A DNA stretch of 48,823 bases from Chloroflexaceae bacterium (GCA_028282325.1 JANQID010000039.1:1-48823); one strand, 5' to 3'; positions 27,406-38,569 are shown, numbered from the stretch's first letter. Made by a program: numbers and translations. The notes: a model not told the origin generated them from the letters alone.

Positions 27406-28746
27406 TCACTCGTGCCGCAATGCTTCAATTGGGTCGAGCCGCGCGGCTTGTTGCGCCGGGTAGATGCCGAAGAACAATCCCACCATCAGCGCGAAGCCGA
27501 GCGCGATTAAAATCGCGCCGATGTCGATCGACGCCGTGATCAACCCGGTCAGCGTGACAATGACGGCGATCGAAACGCCGACCGCGACGCCAATGAGCCC
27601 GCCGGTCAGGCTGAGCGCCAGCGACTCGACGACGAACTGAAACAGGATGTCGCGCCCGCGCGCGCCCACGGCCTTGCGCAGCCCGATCTCGCGCGTGCGC
27701 TCGGTGACGCTCACCAGCATAATGTTCATAATGCCGATGCCGCCGACGAGCAGCGAGATGCCGGCGACCGCGCCCAGAAAGGCCGTGATCAACGATGTGA
27801 CGGTGGTCAGCGTGTCGAGGACTTCGGCCTGGTTGAAGAAGTTGAAGTCATCTTCACTGCCGTCCTGATCGAGCTGGTGCCGGTCGCGCAGCAGGATCGT
27901 GATCCGTGACTCGATGGCTTCGAGGTCGCTGCTATCCTCCGCCACGATGGCGATTGACGACACCCGATAGTCGTTGCCGTCGGGCGTGCGTGCGCCAAAC
28001 AGGCGTTGCTGCGCCAGGGTGATCGGCACGATCGCGTAGTCATCGACCGAACCGAAGGCGCTGCCGCCCTCTTCCGCCAGGACGCCGATCACGCGCAGGG
28101 ATTGCCCCTCGATACGTACGGTCTGGCCGATCACCTGACCGCTGCCGAACAGATCTTCGGCCAGCGTTGCGCCCAGCACGACGATATTCGACGCGCCGCT
28201 GACGTGGTTCTCGGTGATGAACGCGCCTTCGCTTACCGTCAACGTGTTGGCGACGGCATAATCGGGCGTCACGCCGACGATCGTGGCGCTGGCGTCGGCG
28301 GCGGGCGCGACCACCTGGGCCGACGACTGAAAACTAGGCGCCACTGCGGCGAACGGCAGCGGCAGATCGGCTATCGCCTCCGCATCCTTCAGGGTCAAGG
28401 TCTGCGCCGGTTCCGAACTCTGTCCCGGCCCGCGACTGTCGGGTGAGCCCGGAGACACCGTCAGGACGTTCGTTCCGATGGCTTCGATCTCGCCGGTGAT
28501 CGCATTGCTCGCTCCTGTGCCCAGCGCCAGCAGCGCAACAACCGAGCCGACGCCGATAATAATGCCGAGCATCGTGAGCAATGAGCGCATCTTGTTCGCC
28601 AGCAGACTGTCGAAGGCGATCCGCACAATCTCCCACAGGTCGGTGCTGCGGCCATCATGTTCCAGCGGCGGCAACAAGGCGGCGGGCGCTGCGTCCGGGC
28701 GTTCCGTTTGGGCTGTCGGCGCCGCCGGCAAAGCTTGCGTTGTCAT
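27406..28746 (-). CDS. MacB/FtsX-type ABC transporter permease
   Basis: A 446-residue permease. One helix near residues 55-77 (SLLTMLGIIIGVGSVVALLALG) precedes a large extracytoplasmic MacB-type domain (about 80-310). Three C-terminal helices of the FtsX domain follow (about 325-350, 377-402, 408-432), with the conserved TERTREIGLRKAVGARGRD just before helix three. It is the third gene of an adaptor/ATPase/permease operon and overlaps the ATPase gene by the 4 bp ATGA, showing translational coupling. Such MacAB-like systems export peptides, lipoproteins or drugs, or transmit mechanical force. The substrate is not evident. Confidence 0.92.
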   Translation of the reverse strand: MTTQALPAAPTAQTERPDAAPAALLPPLEHDGRSTDLWEIVRIAFDSLLANKMRSLLTMLGIIIGVGSVVALLALGTGASNAITGEIEAIGTNVLTVSPGSPDSRGPGQSSEPAQTLTLKDAEAIADLPLPFAAVAPSFQSSAQVVAPAADASATIVGVTPDYAVANTLTVSEGAFITENHVSGASNIVVLGATLAEDLFGSGQVIGQTVRIEGQSLRVIGVLAEEGGSAFGSVDDYAIVPITLAQQRLFGARTPDGNDYRVSSIAIVAEDSSDLEAIESRITILLRDRHQLDQDGSEDDFNFFNQAEVLDTLTTVTSLITAFLGAVAGISLLVGGIGIMNIMLVSVTERTREIGLRKAVGARGRDILFQFVVESLALSLTGGLIGVAVGVSIAVIVTLTGLITASIDIGAILIALGFALMVGLFFGIYPAQQAARLDPIEALRHE

Positions 28747-29435
28747 GCCGTTCTCCTATCTTCAATCAGCAGCCCGTCGCGCATCAGCAAGGTGCGACCG
28801 GCGTAGGCGGCAATGTCGGATTCGTGGGTGACGAGAATGATCGTCAGTCGCTGCTCGCGATTGAGGCGCTGGAGAATGTCCATAATCTCCGCGCTGGTGC
28901 GTGTATCGAGCGCGCCCGTCGGCTCATCGGCGAGCAAAACCGTCGGGCTGCCGACAAGCGCGCGGGCGATCGCGACGCGCTGTTGTTGCCCGCCGCTCAG
29001 CTCTTTCGGGCGGTGGTGCATACGCGGCCCCATCCCGACGATGTTCAGCGCAGTCGTCGCCCGCTGATGGCGTTCGGCGGCGGGTATGCCGCGATAGACT
29101 AGCGGCATCTCCACGTTGCGCAGCGCGGTCTGGCGTGCCAGCAAGTTGTACTGCTGGAAAACGAAACCCAGCTTGCGCGCCCGCACCTGCGCGAGGTCGT
29201 CGCCGCTGAGCGTGGCCACGGCCTCGCCGTCGAGGTCGTAGTCGCCGCTCGTCGGGCTATCGAGACAGCCGATCAGGTTCATCAATGTGCTCTTGCCGCT
29301 GCCGCTTGGGCCCATAATGGCGACAAATTCGCCTTGTTGGATCGTGAAACTGACCCCGGCCAGCGCTTCGACGCGTACATCGCCCATCTGGTAGATCTTG
29401 CGCAAATCGTGAATGTTGATAATAGAATTGTGCAT
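28743..29435 (-). CDS. MacB/LolD-type ABC transporter ATPase
   Basis: A 230-residue ATP-binding subunit. Walker A is GPSGSGKS at residues 42-49, the Q-loop is VFQQYNLL, the signature is LSGGQQQR from 146, Walker B is VLLADEPTGALD, and the switch histidine is in LVTHESD. The ATG at 29435 follows GGAGG, which overlaps the end of the adaptor gene (stop 29437). Its end overlaps the permease gene by 4 bp. With the permease it forms a dimeric transporter of the MacB/LolCDE superfamily. Confidence 0.94.
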   Translation of the reverse strand: MHNSIINIHDLRKIYQMGDVRVEALAGVSFTIQQGEFVAIMGPSGSGKSTLMNLIGCLDSPTSGDYDLDGEAVATLSGDDLAQVRARKLGFVFQQYNLLARQTALRNVEMPLVYRGIPAAERHQRATTALNIVGMGPRMHHRPKELSGGQQQRVAIARALVGSPTVLLADEPTGALDTRTSAEIMDILQRLNREQRLTIILVTHESDIAAYAGRTLLMRDGLLIEDRRTA

Positions 29436-29436
29436 C

Positions 29437-31191
29437 TTAGCCTCCAAACGGCACTTGCTGGCTCGGCGCCGAGATGTCGGATGTCGGCAGCGTAACCACC
29501 ACGTCGTCCTCATCTAGGCCGCTGATAATCTCGGTGAATTGCCCGTCGCTCAATCCCGTTTCAACCACAACCTCGCGCACCTGATCGCCCTCGTGCACCT
29601 GCACTATCTGGTCGGAGCCTTGTGGCAGCAATGCGGTGGAGGGAACCAGCAATGCGTCGTCTTTGTGGGCGGTCTCGATATCGATATTCGCCGTCATACC
29701 GATGCGTGCGCTATTATCGGTTCCGGGGAAGCTCACATACACATCGTAGGTGACGACGCCGGAGCTGTCTTCGGCCACGGGCGCGATGTAACTCACCACG
29801 CCCTCGGCTTGCCAGTCATTGATTGCGTCGATTTCAATTACCACCGGCTGATCGAGGGCAACCGTCGCCACATCGTTTTCGCTGAGCAGCAGCTCGACGT
29901 GCAACGGGTCGTGATCGACCAGGCTGGCCACTGCTGCGCCGCTGGCGACGACGCTGCCCGGCACTATATCAACGGCGCTGACGACGCCGTCAAACGGGGC
30001 GATCAATGTCGCGTAGCTCAGTTGCAACTCGGCCTGGGCCAGCGACTGTTCGGCTTGAGCGACCGACGCCTCGCGAATGCTCAGATCGGTCTCCGTCGCC
30101 GACGCGGTCAGTTGTTCGAGGCTGGCTTGCTGTTGATCCACCGTCGCTGCGGCGGCGGCAATATCGGCGGCGGTTCCGCCGGCCAGCAACTTGTCGAGAT
30201 CGGCCTGGCGCTGATCGACCGTGGCCTGGGCCTGGATAATCTCGGCTTCCGTCGCGCCGCGTTCGGTCGCCGCGAGTTGCGCCTCGGCGTCGCGCAGCTC
30301 GGCTTCGGCCTTCGCAAGTCCGGTGCGCTCATCCTCAACCGCCTGGTTGTAGGCGGTCTGGGCCTGAAGCAGGCTTTCTTCGCCGTCCTGCACCGTGCGC
30401 AAGGCGGCGGCTTCCTGGTCGATCTCGGCCTGGGTCAAATCGCGCGCCGAGTCCTCGATCTCGCGATTGTCCCAGTAGATCCGGCTATACTCATCCTGGG
30501 CGTCGCGCAAGGCATTGGCCGCCTGGTTGAGCTGTGATTCGGCGTTGGTTTTGGCGATCGAAAGCTTGGTACGCTGCGCTTCCAGATCAGCCTGCGCTTG
30601 TTCCACACGCGCCTGGGATGTAACCAGATCCTCCGGGTCGGCGCCATCCAAGAGATCGTTCAGTTGGGCTTGCGCCGAGCGCAGCGCCGCTTGCGCGCTT
30701 GCGATGTCGGCTTCGGTCACGTTGTTGGTGATGGTGCGGTCAAGCTGCGCCTCGGCATTGGCAAGGCTGGCTTCGGCGGCGGCGATCTCCGCATCGGTTG
30801 CGTTGCCCTCGCGCGCTTGCGCAAGCTGGGCCTGCGCCGTCGCCAGATCGGCTTCCGCTTGGGTCACCTGCAACTCAAGCTCGCGCGCGTCGAGTATGGC
30901 CAGCGGCTGACCGGCGACGACGCTGTCACCGACTTCCACCAGCACCTCGGTGACGACGCCGCCCGTTTGAAACGCGATATCGAGCGACTGATCGGCGGTG
31001 ATCGTCCCGCTGCCGCTCACTGTTGACGTGATCGCCCCCCGCGTGACTGGCGTTGTATCGATTTCCACATTCTGGGGTTGTCCGAACGAATTGAATCCTA
31101 CGGCGGCGATGATCGCCAACGCAATGATGACGATGCCGATCGTTATCCAGCGATTGCTTCCCTTGCGCAGGGGTAATGTCGTTGCTGCCAT
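29437..31191 (-). CDS. HlyD/MacA-type membrane fusion (adaptor) protein with very long coiled coil
   Basis: A 584-residue adaptor. One N-terminal helix (about 16-36) anchors it outside. A biotinyl-lipoyl half-motif (GGVVTEVLVEVGDSVVAGQP) is followed by an unusually long Ala/Gln/Glu-rich coiled coil (about 100-385). The second lipoyl half (LIAPFDGVVSAVDIVPGS), a beta-barrel and a membrane-proximal domain complete it. The coiled coil of about 280 residues is several times the usual MacA hairpin and contains repeated AEADLATAQAQL-like units. The ATG follows AGGAGG. In diderms such adaptors meet TolC; Chloroflexi are mostly thought to lack a true outer membrane, so here it may reach through thick wall or act alone. 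Confidence 0.9.
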   Translation of the reverse strand: MAATTLPLRKGSNRWITIGIVIIALAIIAAVGFNSFGQPQNVEIDTTPVTRGAITSTVSGSGTITADQSLDIAFQTGGVVTEVLVEVGDSVVAGQPLAILDARELELQVTQAEADLATAQAQLAQAREGNATDAEIAAAEASLANAEAQLDRTITNNVTEADIASAQAALRSAQAQLNDLLDGADPEDLVTSQARVEQAQADLEAQRTKLSIAKTNAESQLNQAANALRDAQDEYSRIYWDNREIEDSARDLTQAEIDQEAAALRTVQDGEESLLQAQTAYNQAVEDERTGLAKAEAELRDAEAQLAATERGATEAEIIQAQATVDQRQADLDKLLAGGTAADIAAAAATVDQQQASLEQLTASATETDLSIREASVAQAEQSLAQAELQLSYATLIAPFDGVVSAVDIVPGSVVASGAAVASLVDHDPLHVELLLSENDVATVALDQPVVIEIDAINDWQAEGVVSYIAPVAEDSSGVVTYDVYVSFPGTDNSARIGMTANIDIETAHKDDALLVPSTALLPQGSDQIVQVHEGDQVREVVVETGLSDGQFTEIISGLDEDDVVVTLPTSDISAPSQQVPFGG

Positions 31192-31367
31192 TTGAAATGC
31201 CTCCTGATAACTTCAGTTGATAACGTATGGTTCAGGATCGACTCGCTGCCGATCACTGCGCCGGTTTGCATACTCTTTTGCACTCGTGTTGAGCATAGCG
31301 CGCTGCACGCCGGGCGTCGCCACGCGGGTTGATGATCCGGCGTTCATCGCTCCAGATGATGCGGCGC

Positions 31368-31383
31368 TCACCCATATGGGTGA
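31368..31383. promoter_or_regulatory. Perfect 16 bp palindrome between exporter and two-component operons
   Basis: TCACCCATATGGGTGA reads the same on both strands. It lies in the 250 bp divergent gap, with its centre about 66 bp upstream of the predicted transcription start of the kinase/regulator operon. A position near -60 suits an activator site. The likely binder is the NarL-type regulator encoded at 32809, but this is inference. Confidence 0.55.
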
Positions 31384-31425
31384 ATGTCGATCGGGTCGGC
31401 GAGTGATGCGGTTCGGCGTCAGAGG

Positions 31426-31434
31426 TGGTAGAAT
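31426..31434 (+). promoter_or_regulatory. Extended -10 promoter giving a leaderless two-component transcript
   Basis: TGG-TAGAAT ends 7 bp before the kinase ATG at 31442, so transcription should begin at or next to the start codon. This predicts a leaderless mRNA. Confidence 0.45.
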
Positions 31435-31441
31435 CCAGGTG

Positions 31442-32812
31442 ATGAAGCGATACACGACAGCAGATGATCCGATTGCTCATGAAGAGGCGCAACGTCGCAG
31501 CAGGCTAGTATTGAGCACGCTGATGCTCTTTATCTTGCCGTTTCTCGTCGCGCTCATCGGCGGAACCATTGTGCATATGGCGTTGGGCGAAGCGCCGCCG
31601 CCGCGCGACGGCGGATGGCGAGTATTCATCGTCATAGCATTGCTCAGCATCTTCAGCGCGGCGACAATCGTCCTGGTTCGGCTGGGCAGGCCGACGCTGT
31701 CGGCGGTGCTGCTGATCGGCGTCTGGACCTTTATGACGACGCTGGCGGCGCTGCGTGGCGGCGTGACGACTTTTCTGCCCGCGTTGATGATTATCCCGAT
31801 CTGCGCGGCCGGCCTCCTGATCGACCGGATTGCGAGCGTAGTCCTGGCAGCGTTGGCGACAGGGCTGACTACTGTCACCGCGCTGCTCGAACTCAATGGC
31901 CACATGATCCCCTCGTCAGCGCCCGATCCGTTCATCAGCGCTGAGCCGCTCATATCGCTGGGATTCTGGGCGGTGCTCTTCTGGACGATCGCGGCGCTCA
32001 CCTCGCTGCTGGCTGGCGGCGCTCAACGCGCCCTGCAACAGAGCCGCGCGCGAGCTGAAGAACTGGCCCGCCTCAGCTCGCAGCTCGAAACCCGTGTAGC
32101 CGAGCAGACCGCCGAATTGCTGGCGCAGGCGCAGGCCAAAGCGGCGCTGGAGGAACGCGCCCGCCTGGCGCGCGAAATCCACGATACGCTGGCCCAGGGG
32201 TTGGCTGGCATCTCGGTGCAACTAGGCGCCGCCCAGCGCGCCGTGCGCGCGATGCCCGACCTGCCTGAGCATAAGCCGGGCGCGGCGCTCGCCACCAGTC
32301 TCGATCTGGCCCATCGCATGGCCCGCGAGACTCTGGCGGAAGCGCGACGGTCGGTGTGGAATCTGCGCAACCCGTCGCTTGAGCATGGCGGTCTCGCTGC
32401 TGCGCTGGAACGTCTCACGCAGCAGCCGCTGAGCCAGACGCTGGCGATCACGTTTTTCCTGCAAGGCGACGAATCGGCCTTGCCGCCGCGCGTCGAGACC
32501 GAGTTGCTGCGGGTTGCGCAAGAGGCGCTGGCGAACGCGAGCAAACACGCCCAGGCGACGCGCGCGGCGATGATTCTGCGCTATGGTCATGACGGCGTCG
32601 AACTCACGATTGAAGATAACGGCATCGGTTTTCCTGAAGCTGTTCTTTCACCAGAGCATAGGTTGACGAACAGTCCCTGGGAAGGCTTCGGACTGGTCGG
32701 CATGCGCGAACGCCTCTCGGCGCTCGGCGGTCGCCTGGAACTGAGCAATGACAGCGGCGCGCGGGTGCGCGCTTGTGTCACCCTGCCCGTCATTGAGGAG
32801 GCGGGAGCATGA
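31442..32812 (+). CDS. NarL-family sensor histidine kinase (HisKA_3), five or six TM helices
   Basis: A 456-residue membrane kinase. Residues 20-192 hold five to six hydrophobic helices without a sizeable extracytoplasmic domain, as in intramembrane or membrane-stress sensors. A coiled coil (about 200-238) leads to HisKA_3 with His247 in LAREIHDTLAQGLAGI. The HATPase_c domain has VAQEALANASKHAQ, EDNGIGF and GFGLVGMRERL. The ATG at 31442 lies just after a -10 box, suggesting leaderless translation. The stop overlaps the regulator gene by ATGA. Being divergent from the exporter operon, it probably senses the stress that the exporter relieves. Confidence 0.92.
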   Translation: MKRYTTADDPIAHEEAQRRSRLVLSTLMLFILPFLVALIGGTIVHMALGEAPPPRDGGWRVFIVIALLSIFSAATIVLVRLGRPTLSAVLLIGVWTFMTTLAALRGGVTTFLPALMIIPICAAGLLIDRIASVVLAALATGLTTVTALLELNGHMIPSSAPDPFISAEPLISLGFWAVLFWTIAALTSLLAGGAQRALQQSRARAEELARLSSQLETRVAEQTAELLAQAQAKAALEERARLAREIHDTLAQGLAGISVQLGAAQRAVRAMPDLPEHKPGAALATSLDLAHRMARETLAEARRSVWNLRNPSLEHGGLAAALERLTQQPLSQTLAITFFLQGDESALPPRVETELLRVAQEALANASKHAQATRAAMILRYGHDGVELTIEDNGIGFPEAVLSPEHRLTNSPWEGFGLVGMRERLSALGGRLELSNDSGARVRACVTLPVIEEAGA

Positions 32813-33426
32813 TTCGTGTGCTGGTCGTTGATGATCACCCGGTTGTACGCCACGGCCTGATTGCAATGCTGCGTTGGGAAAGCGACATCGAAATTGTCGG
32901 CCAGGCTGCCGATGGCGCGCAGGCTGTCGAACTGATCGCCGACCTCACGCCCGACGTGGTGCTGCTTGACCTGCGCATGCCCAAGCTGAACGGTGTTGAA
33001 GTAATGCGCCAGATCCGACCCGGCTATCCCTCGGTGCGTTTCCTGGTTCTGACAACCTATGACACCGACGAATACATCGGGCCAGCGCTGGCGGCCGGCG
33101 CCCAGGGATATCTGTTGAAAGACGCTATGCCGGAAGATCTCGCTCAATCGGTGCGCCTGATTGCAAGCGGCGGCGCAGCGTTGGAGCCAGGCGTAGCAGC
33201 ACGCATGCTTGAACGGCTCCAATCAGGCGGCGAAGAAACGTTATCCAATCGCGAACGCGACGTGCTACGACTCCTGGTTGAAGGCGCCAGCAACAAACAG
33301 ATCGCTGCACGCCTGCAACTTTCGGAGAATACCATCAAAACCCACCTCAGCAACATCTTCGGCAAGCTTGACGTACAGAGCCGCGCCGAAGCCGTCGCCG
33401 TTGCCCTCCAGCGCGGGCTCGTCTAA
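32809..33426 (+). CDS. NarL/FixJ-type response regulator
   Basis: A 205-residue regulator. The receiver domain (1-120) has the acidic pair Asp8-Asp9, phospho-acceptor Asp54 (VLLDLRMPKLNG) and a KDAMPEDL switch segment. A LuxR-type helix-turn-helix (about 142-205) has LSNRERDVLRLLVEGASNKQIA and LSENTIKTHLSNIFGKL. It overlaps the kinase gene by 4 bp and is its obvious partner. The palindrome at 31368-31383 is a candidate binding site. Confidence 0.95.
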   Translation: MIRVLVVDDHPVVRHGLIAMLRWESDIEIVGQAADGAQAVELIADLTPDVVLLDLRMPKLNGVEVMRQIRPGYPSVRFLVLTTYDTDEYIGPALAAGAQGYLLKDAMPEDLAQSVRLIASGGAALEPGVAARMLERLQSGGEETLSNRERDVLRLLVEGASNKQIAARLQLSENTIKTHLSNIFGKLDVQSRAEAVAVALQRGLV

Positions 33427-33483
33427 GTGATACAGACAGTCGAAACGCTCCGCTCGCGTTTTCGTAAACAACCTAAAAACTGC

Positions 33484-33512
33484 TTGACAAATTGCTTTAT
33501 GGGCCGTATACT
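33484..33512 (+). promoter_or_regulatory. Consensus promoter of the sigma factor gene
   Basis: TTGACA, a 17 bp spacer and TATACT: the best sigma-70 match in the window. It lies 192 bp ahead of the start codon, leaving a leader of about 185 nt. Confidence 0.8.
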
Positions 33513-33627
33513 CTTAGAGGCAGGATTTATACCCTCAGGTTATGATTTAAATCGCACCCTTTAGTAACGCGATGAGCGCTTAACCCCGATTTGTTGAGTG
33601 CAGTTTATATATACGAAAATAGTGAGG

Positions 33628-33656
33628 GCGCGGTTCCTTAATTACGGGGAGCCGCG
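33628..33656 (+). promoter_or_regulatory. Hairpin in the leader of the sigma factor gene
   Basis: GCGCGGTTCC and GGAGCCGCG pair (one G-U) around a 10 nt loop and are followed by TTGTATTCTT. It could be an attenuator or a structural leader element. The ribosome site and ATG follow 47 bp later. Confidence 0.45.
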
Positions 33657-33703
33657 TTGTATTCTTACAGTCTATAACATAGTAGTTTAGGAGCATAAGA
33701 CAG

Positions 33704-34747
33704 ATGCTCAAGCGAAGAGAGAACATATGGGGACTAAACGAGACTTCTGTCGTCGTTGAAGAGCCGGGGCTTGATCAGCTTGTTGAAGTAGAAGAACTGG
33801 CGAATGAAGCGATCGAAGATGCTCGCGCGAACAGTGAACCAACGCTCGACTCGGTTCAGCATTATTTGCAAGAGATCGGGCGGGTCGCGCTGCTTACGGC
33901 CAGTGAAGAAGTTGAGTTAGCCGAGCGTATAGAACGTGGCGATGCAGCTCGACGGCGGTTGGAGTCTGATGAAGAGCACACGTCACTATTGCATGAGGCT
34001 CTAGAGCGTGATGCTCAGAGCGGCAGCGATGCGCGGCGACATCTGATCCAGGCCAATCTACGCCTGGTTGTCAGCATTGCCAAAAAGTATGTCGGGCGCG
34101 GGTTGTCGCTGCTCGATCTGATTCAAGAAGGCAACATCGGTTTGATGCGCGCCGTCGAGAAGTTCGATTATCGCAAAGGCAATCGCTTCTCGACCTACGC
34201 GACGTGGTGGATTCGTCAGGCTGTGACGCGGGCGATTGCCGAGCAGGGCCGCACGATTCGGTTGCCGGTGCATATGAGTGAATCGGTCGGACAGGTGAAG
34301 CGAACGGCTGAAAAGTTGTCCCAGTCGCTTGAACGTCAGCCAACACCTGAAGAGATCGCAATTGCTCTGGGGCAATCAATCGAACGGGTTCGGCGCATCC
34401 TTGAAGCGGCGCGACGGCCTATCTCGCTTGAAATGCCCGTCGGCGACGATGGCGAACACACGCTGGGCGATTTTTTGCCCGACGACGAATTGCCGACGCC
34501 GACCGACTTCGCATCGCAGCAGCTTTTGCGTTACGACTTGTCCTGCGCGCTTGATCATTTGAGTGAGCGTGAGCGCAAGATCATCGATCTGCGCTACGGT
34601 CTGATTGATGGTCAACGCCGCACGCTCGAAGAGGTTGGGCGTGTTCTTGGGATGACTCGCGAACGTGCGCGCCAGATTGAAGCAGAGGCGCTGCGTCGTT
34701 TGCGGCACTCCGATGTCGGGCAACATTTGCGCGATTATCTAGAGTGA
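33704..34747 (+). CDS. RNA polymerase sigma-70 factor, group 1/2 (RpoD/SigA-like)
   Basis: A 347-residue sigma factor without the long acidic region 1.1 insertion. Region 1.2 (about 48-80, [17 protein letters not shown]), region 2 (about 110-180, including [22 protein letters not shown] and [17 protein letters not shown]), region 3 and region 4 (about 285-340, [17 protein letters not shown] and [18 protein letters not shown]) are all present. The region 2.4 and 4.2 residues are those of factors reading TATAAT/TTGACA. Length fits SigA of small-leader type or a group 2 paralogue; Chloroflexia often have several, so I do not name it. The start follows an AGGAG site. A terminator pair follows. 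Confidence 0.92.
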   Translation: MLKRRENIWGLNETSVVVEEPGLDQLVEVEELANEAIEDARANSEPTLDSVQHYLQEIGRVALLTASEEVELAERIERGDAARRRLESDEEHTSLLHEALERDAQSGSDARRHLIQANLRLVVSIAKKYVGRGLSLLDLIQEGNIGLMRAVEKFDYRKGNRFSTYATWWIRQAVTRAIAEQGRTIRLPVHMSESVGQVKRTAEKLSQSLERQPTPEEIAIALGQSIERVRRILEAARRPISLEMPVGDDGEHTLGDFLPDDELPTPTDFASQQLLRYDLSCALDHLSERERKIIDLRYGLIDGQRRTLEEVGRVLGMTRERARQIEAEALRRLRHSDVGQHLRDYLE

Positions 34748-34767
34748 TCTGAACGCAGTATGACGGC

Positions 34768-34810
34768 AACACAACGGAGGCCGTCTGAAAAGGGCGGCCT
34801 CCGTTGTGTT
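34768..34810 (+). terminator. Strong hairpin terminator after the sigma factor gene
   Basis: AACACAACGGAGGCCG and its perfect reverse complement (34795-34810) form a 16 bp stem with an 11 nt loop, 20 bp past the stop. It is followed by a weak T-rich stretch. Confidence 0.75.
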
Positions 34811-34838
34811 TGCGCTTGCGTTTGGCGATGGGTATGCG

Positions 34839-34863
34839 AATGCGGGAGCATTGCTCCCGCATT
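34839..34863. terminator. Second palindromic hairpin between sigma factor and pyrG
   Basis: AATGCGGGAGCA and TGCTCCCGCATT form a perfect 12 bp inverted repeat around one base. It lies between two convergent genes, 26 bp from the pyrG stop, so it probably ends the pyrG transcript or both. Confidence 0.6.
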
Positions 34864-34888
34864 CCGGTAGTGGGGGCTTTATGCGTTG

Positions 34889-37119
<2,231 letters not shown>

Positions 37120-37794
37120 CTATTTGGCGTTGTTGATGGGACGCATAACAATGACCCGGGTTTCTTCGCCTTCAGCCAGCAAATTCGATGAAGAAAGAGA
37201 GAGCTTTTCCTCGGCCTGGATTTCTTTCATTCCTAATTCGTGGGTAAACTTCTCAAGCGGCGCGAGAGGGTATTCAAAGGAGAGTTGTGGCAGCGCATAG
37301 TGCATAGGAATGACGATACGCGGCTCGATCTGGCTGATCACACTCGCGGCTTCTGCCGGGCCAATCGTCTCGCCGCCGCCAACCGGCACGAACAGTACGT
37401 CAACATTGCCAATGTCTTCAAGCTGGCTCTGACTTAATTCATGTCCCAGATTGCCGAGGTGGCAAAGAACCATATCATCCATATGAATCGTGTAGACGGT
37501 GTTATAGCCGCGCTCGGCGCCCTTCGCTTTGTCATAGGCTGTACGTACGCCGGTGATCAAAATGCCGCCCACTTCATATTCGCCGGGGCCGTTGATGACA
37601 AAAAGCCGGTCACGCGTCGGGCGCACGGCTGCGGTATTGTTGTGATCGCGGTGGTTGTGGCTGACCGTGACGATATGTGCGGTGGGTTTCCCCAGATCGA
37701 GACCTATCGAGGCATCAAAGGGATCGCACACGACGATGCCATCGCGACCGCGCAAACGAAAGCACGAATGACCAAAGTATTGAATATCGGGCAC
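37120..37794 (-). CDS. Metallo-beta-lactamase-fold hydrolase (COG2220-like)
   Basis: A 224-residue MBL-fold protein of the UlaG/COG2220-like group. It opens IQYFGHSCFRLRG, the typical first strand. The metal motif HxHxDH is HNHRDH in VTVSHNHRDHNN. Further ligands come from GPGEYEVGGI, HLGNLGHEL and the C-terminal PMHY. These enzymes hydrolyse phosphodiester, lactone or related bonds. The substrate cannot be told. It stands 56 bp downstream of recX on the same strand, so it may share the recA-recX transcript. Confidence 0.88.
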   Translation of the reverse strand: MPDIQYFGHSCFRLRGRDGIVVCDPFDASIGLDLGKPTAHIVTVSHNHRDHNNTAAVRPTRDRLFVINGPGEYEVGGILITGVRTAYDKAKGAERGYNTVYTIHMDDMVLCHLGNLGHELSQSQLEDIGNVDVLFVPVGGGETIGPAEAASVISQIEPRIVIPMHYALPQLSFEYPLAPLEKFTHELGMKEIQAEEKLSLSSSNLLAEGEETRVIVMRPINNAK

Positions 37795-37850
37795 GAAACT
37801 CTCCTGGAATGTGACGCTGAATGCAGGAACAGTATAGACAGATTATAGCA

Positions 37851-38504
37851 TCAGGTTGGAGGTTGCACTTCGGACCAGAGCTGTTCAAGAATCGGTGCAA
37901 TAACATCGAACGAGAAGCCACGCCGTTGCAAATAACCTCCCAGACGCCGCTGGAAGGTCGCTCGGTCAGGAGCATCGGCGTAGCGTCGTAAAGCCCCGCG
38001 CGCCAGTGCGAGGGCGCGATCCGCCTCGGACTGGTTCAGTTGCTCGTCGCGCAATGTTGCCTCGACAGTTTCGCGTTCGACCCCTTTGCGGCGAAGTTCA
38101 TTGCGCAATGCTCGAACGCTGCGCGGGCGGCAGTTCTGGCGATTCTCGATCCAGAAACGACTGAATGCCGCATCATCGAGCAATCTCAGATCGATCAGGC
38201 GAGTTACCGCCGCGTCAATAGCAGCGGCGGAAAAATCTTTACGGCGCAATCGTTCACGGATCTCGGCAATCGAACGCGGGCGTGCATTGATCAGGCGCAG
38301 CGCTGCGTGGACGGCTTTATGAACGCTCTCGGCGGATTCGAGCCGCGCCCATTCGTTAGCGGCAATGGCTTTGCCCACAAAAAGTTCTTCGCGTGCGAGC
38401 GTGTCGAGGCTGACGCCGATGGCGAACTCGTCATCGATAAATACATTGACGCGCTCAGGAACGCAATCCTGAGCGCGAAGCGCCGTAATCGTTCCCACAG
38501 GCAT
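37851..38504 (-). CDS. recX: Regulatory protein RecX
   Basis: A 217-residue RecX, made of tandem three-helix repeats that bind the RecA filament and limit its activity. The signature region reads RPRSIAEIRERLRRKDF, then LDDAAFSRFWIENRQNCRPRS and ALRNELRRKGV. The N-terminal 60 residues form an extra beta-rich segment (VNVFIDDEFAIGVSLDTL), common outside Proteobacteria. The ATG follows GAGGAC. It lies 65 bp downstream of recA, the classical recA-recX order. Confidence 0.92.
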   Translation of the reverse strand: MPVGTITALRAQDCVPERVNVFIDDEFAIGVSLDTLAREELFVGKAIAANEWARLESAESVHKAVHAALRLINARPRSIAEIRERLRRKDFSAAAIDAAVTRLIDLRLLDDAAFSRFWIENRQNCRPRSVRALRNELRRKGVERETVEATLRDEQLNQSEADRALALARGALRRYADAPDRATFQRRLGGYLQRRGFSFDVIAPILEQLWSEVQPPT

Positions 38505-38569
38505 TGAAATGTCCTCGCTATGCGCCTGCCGAGCGAGCAGATCGTATCTCCAGATGTTGCAATCTACTG

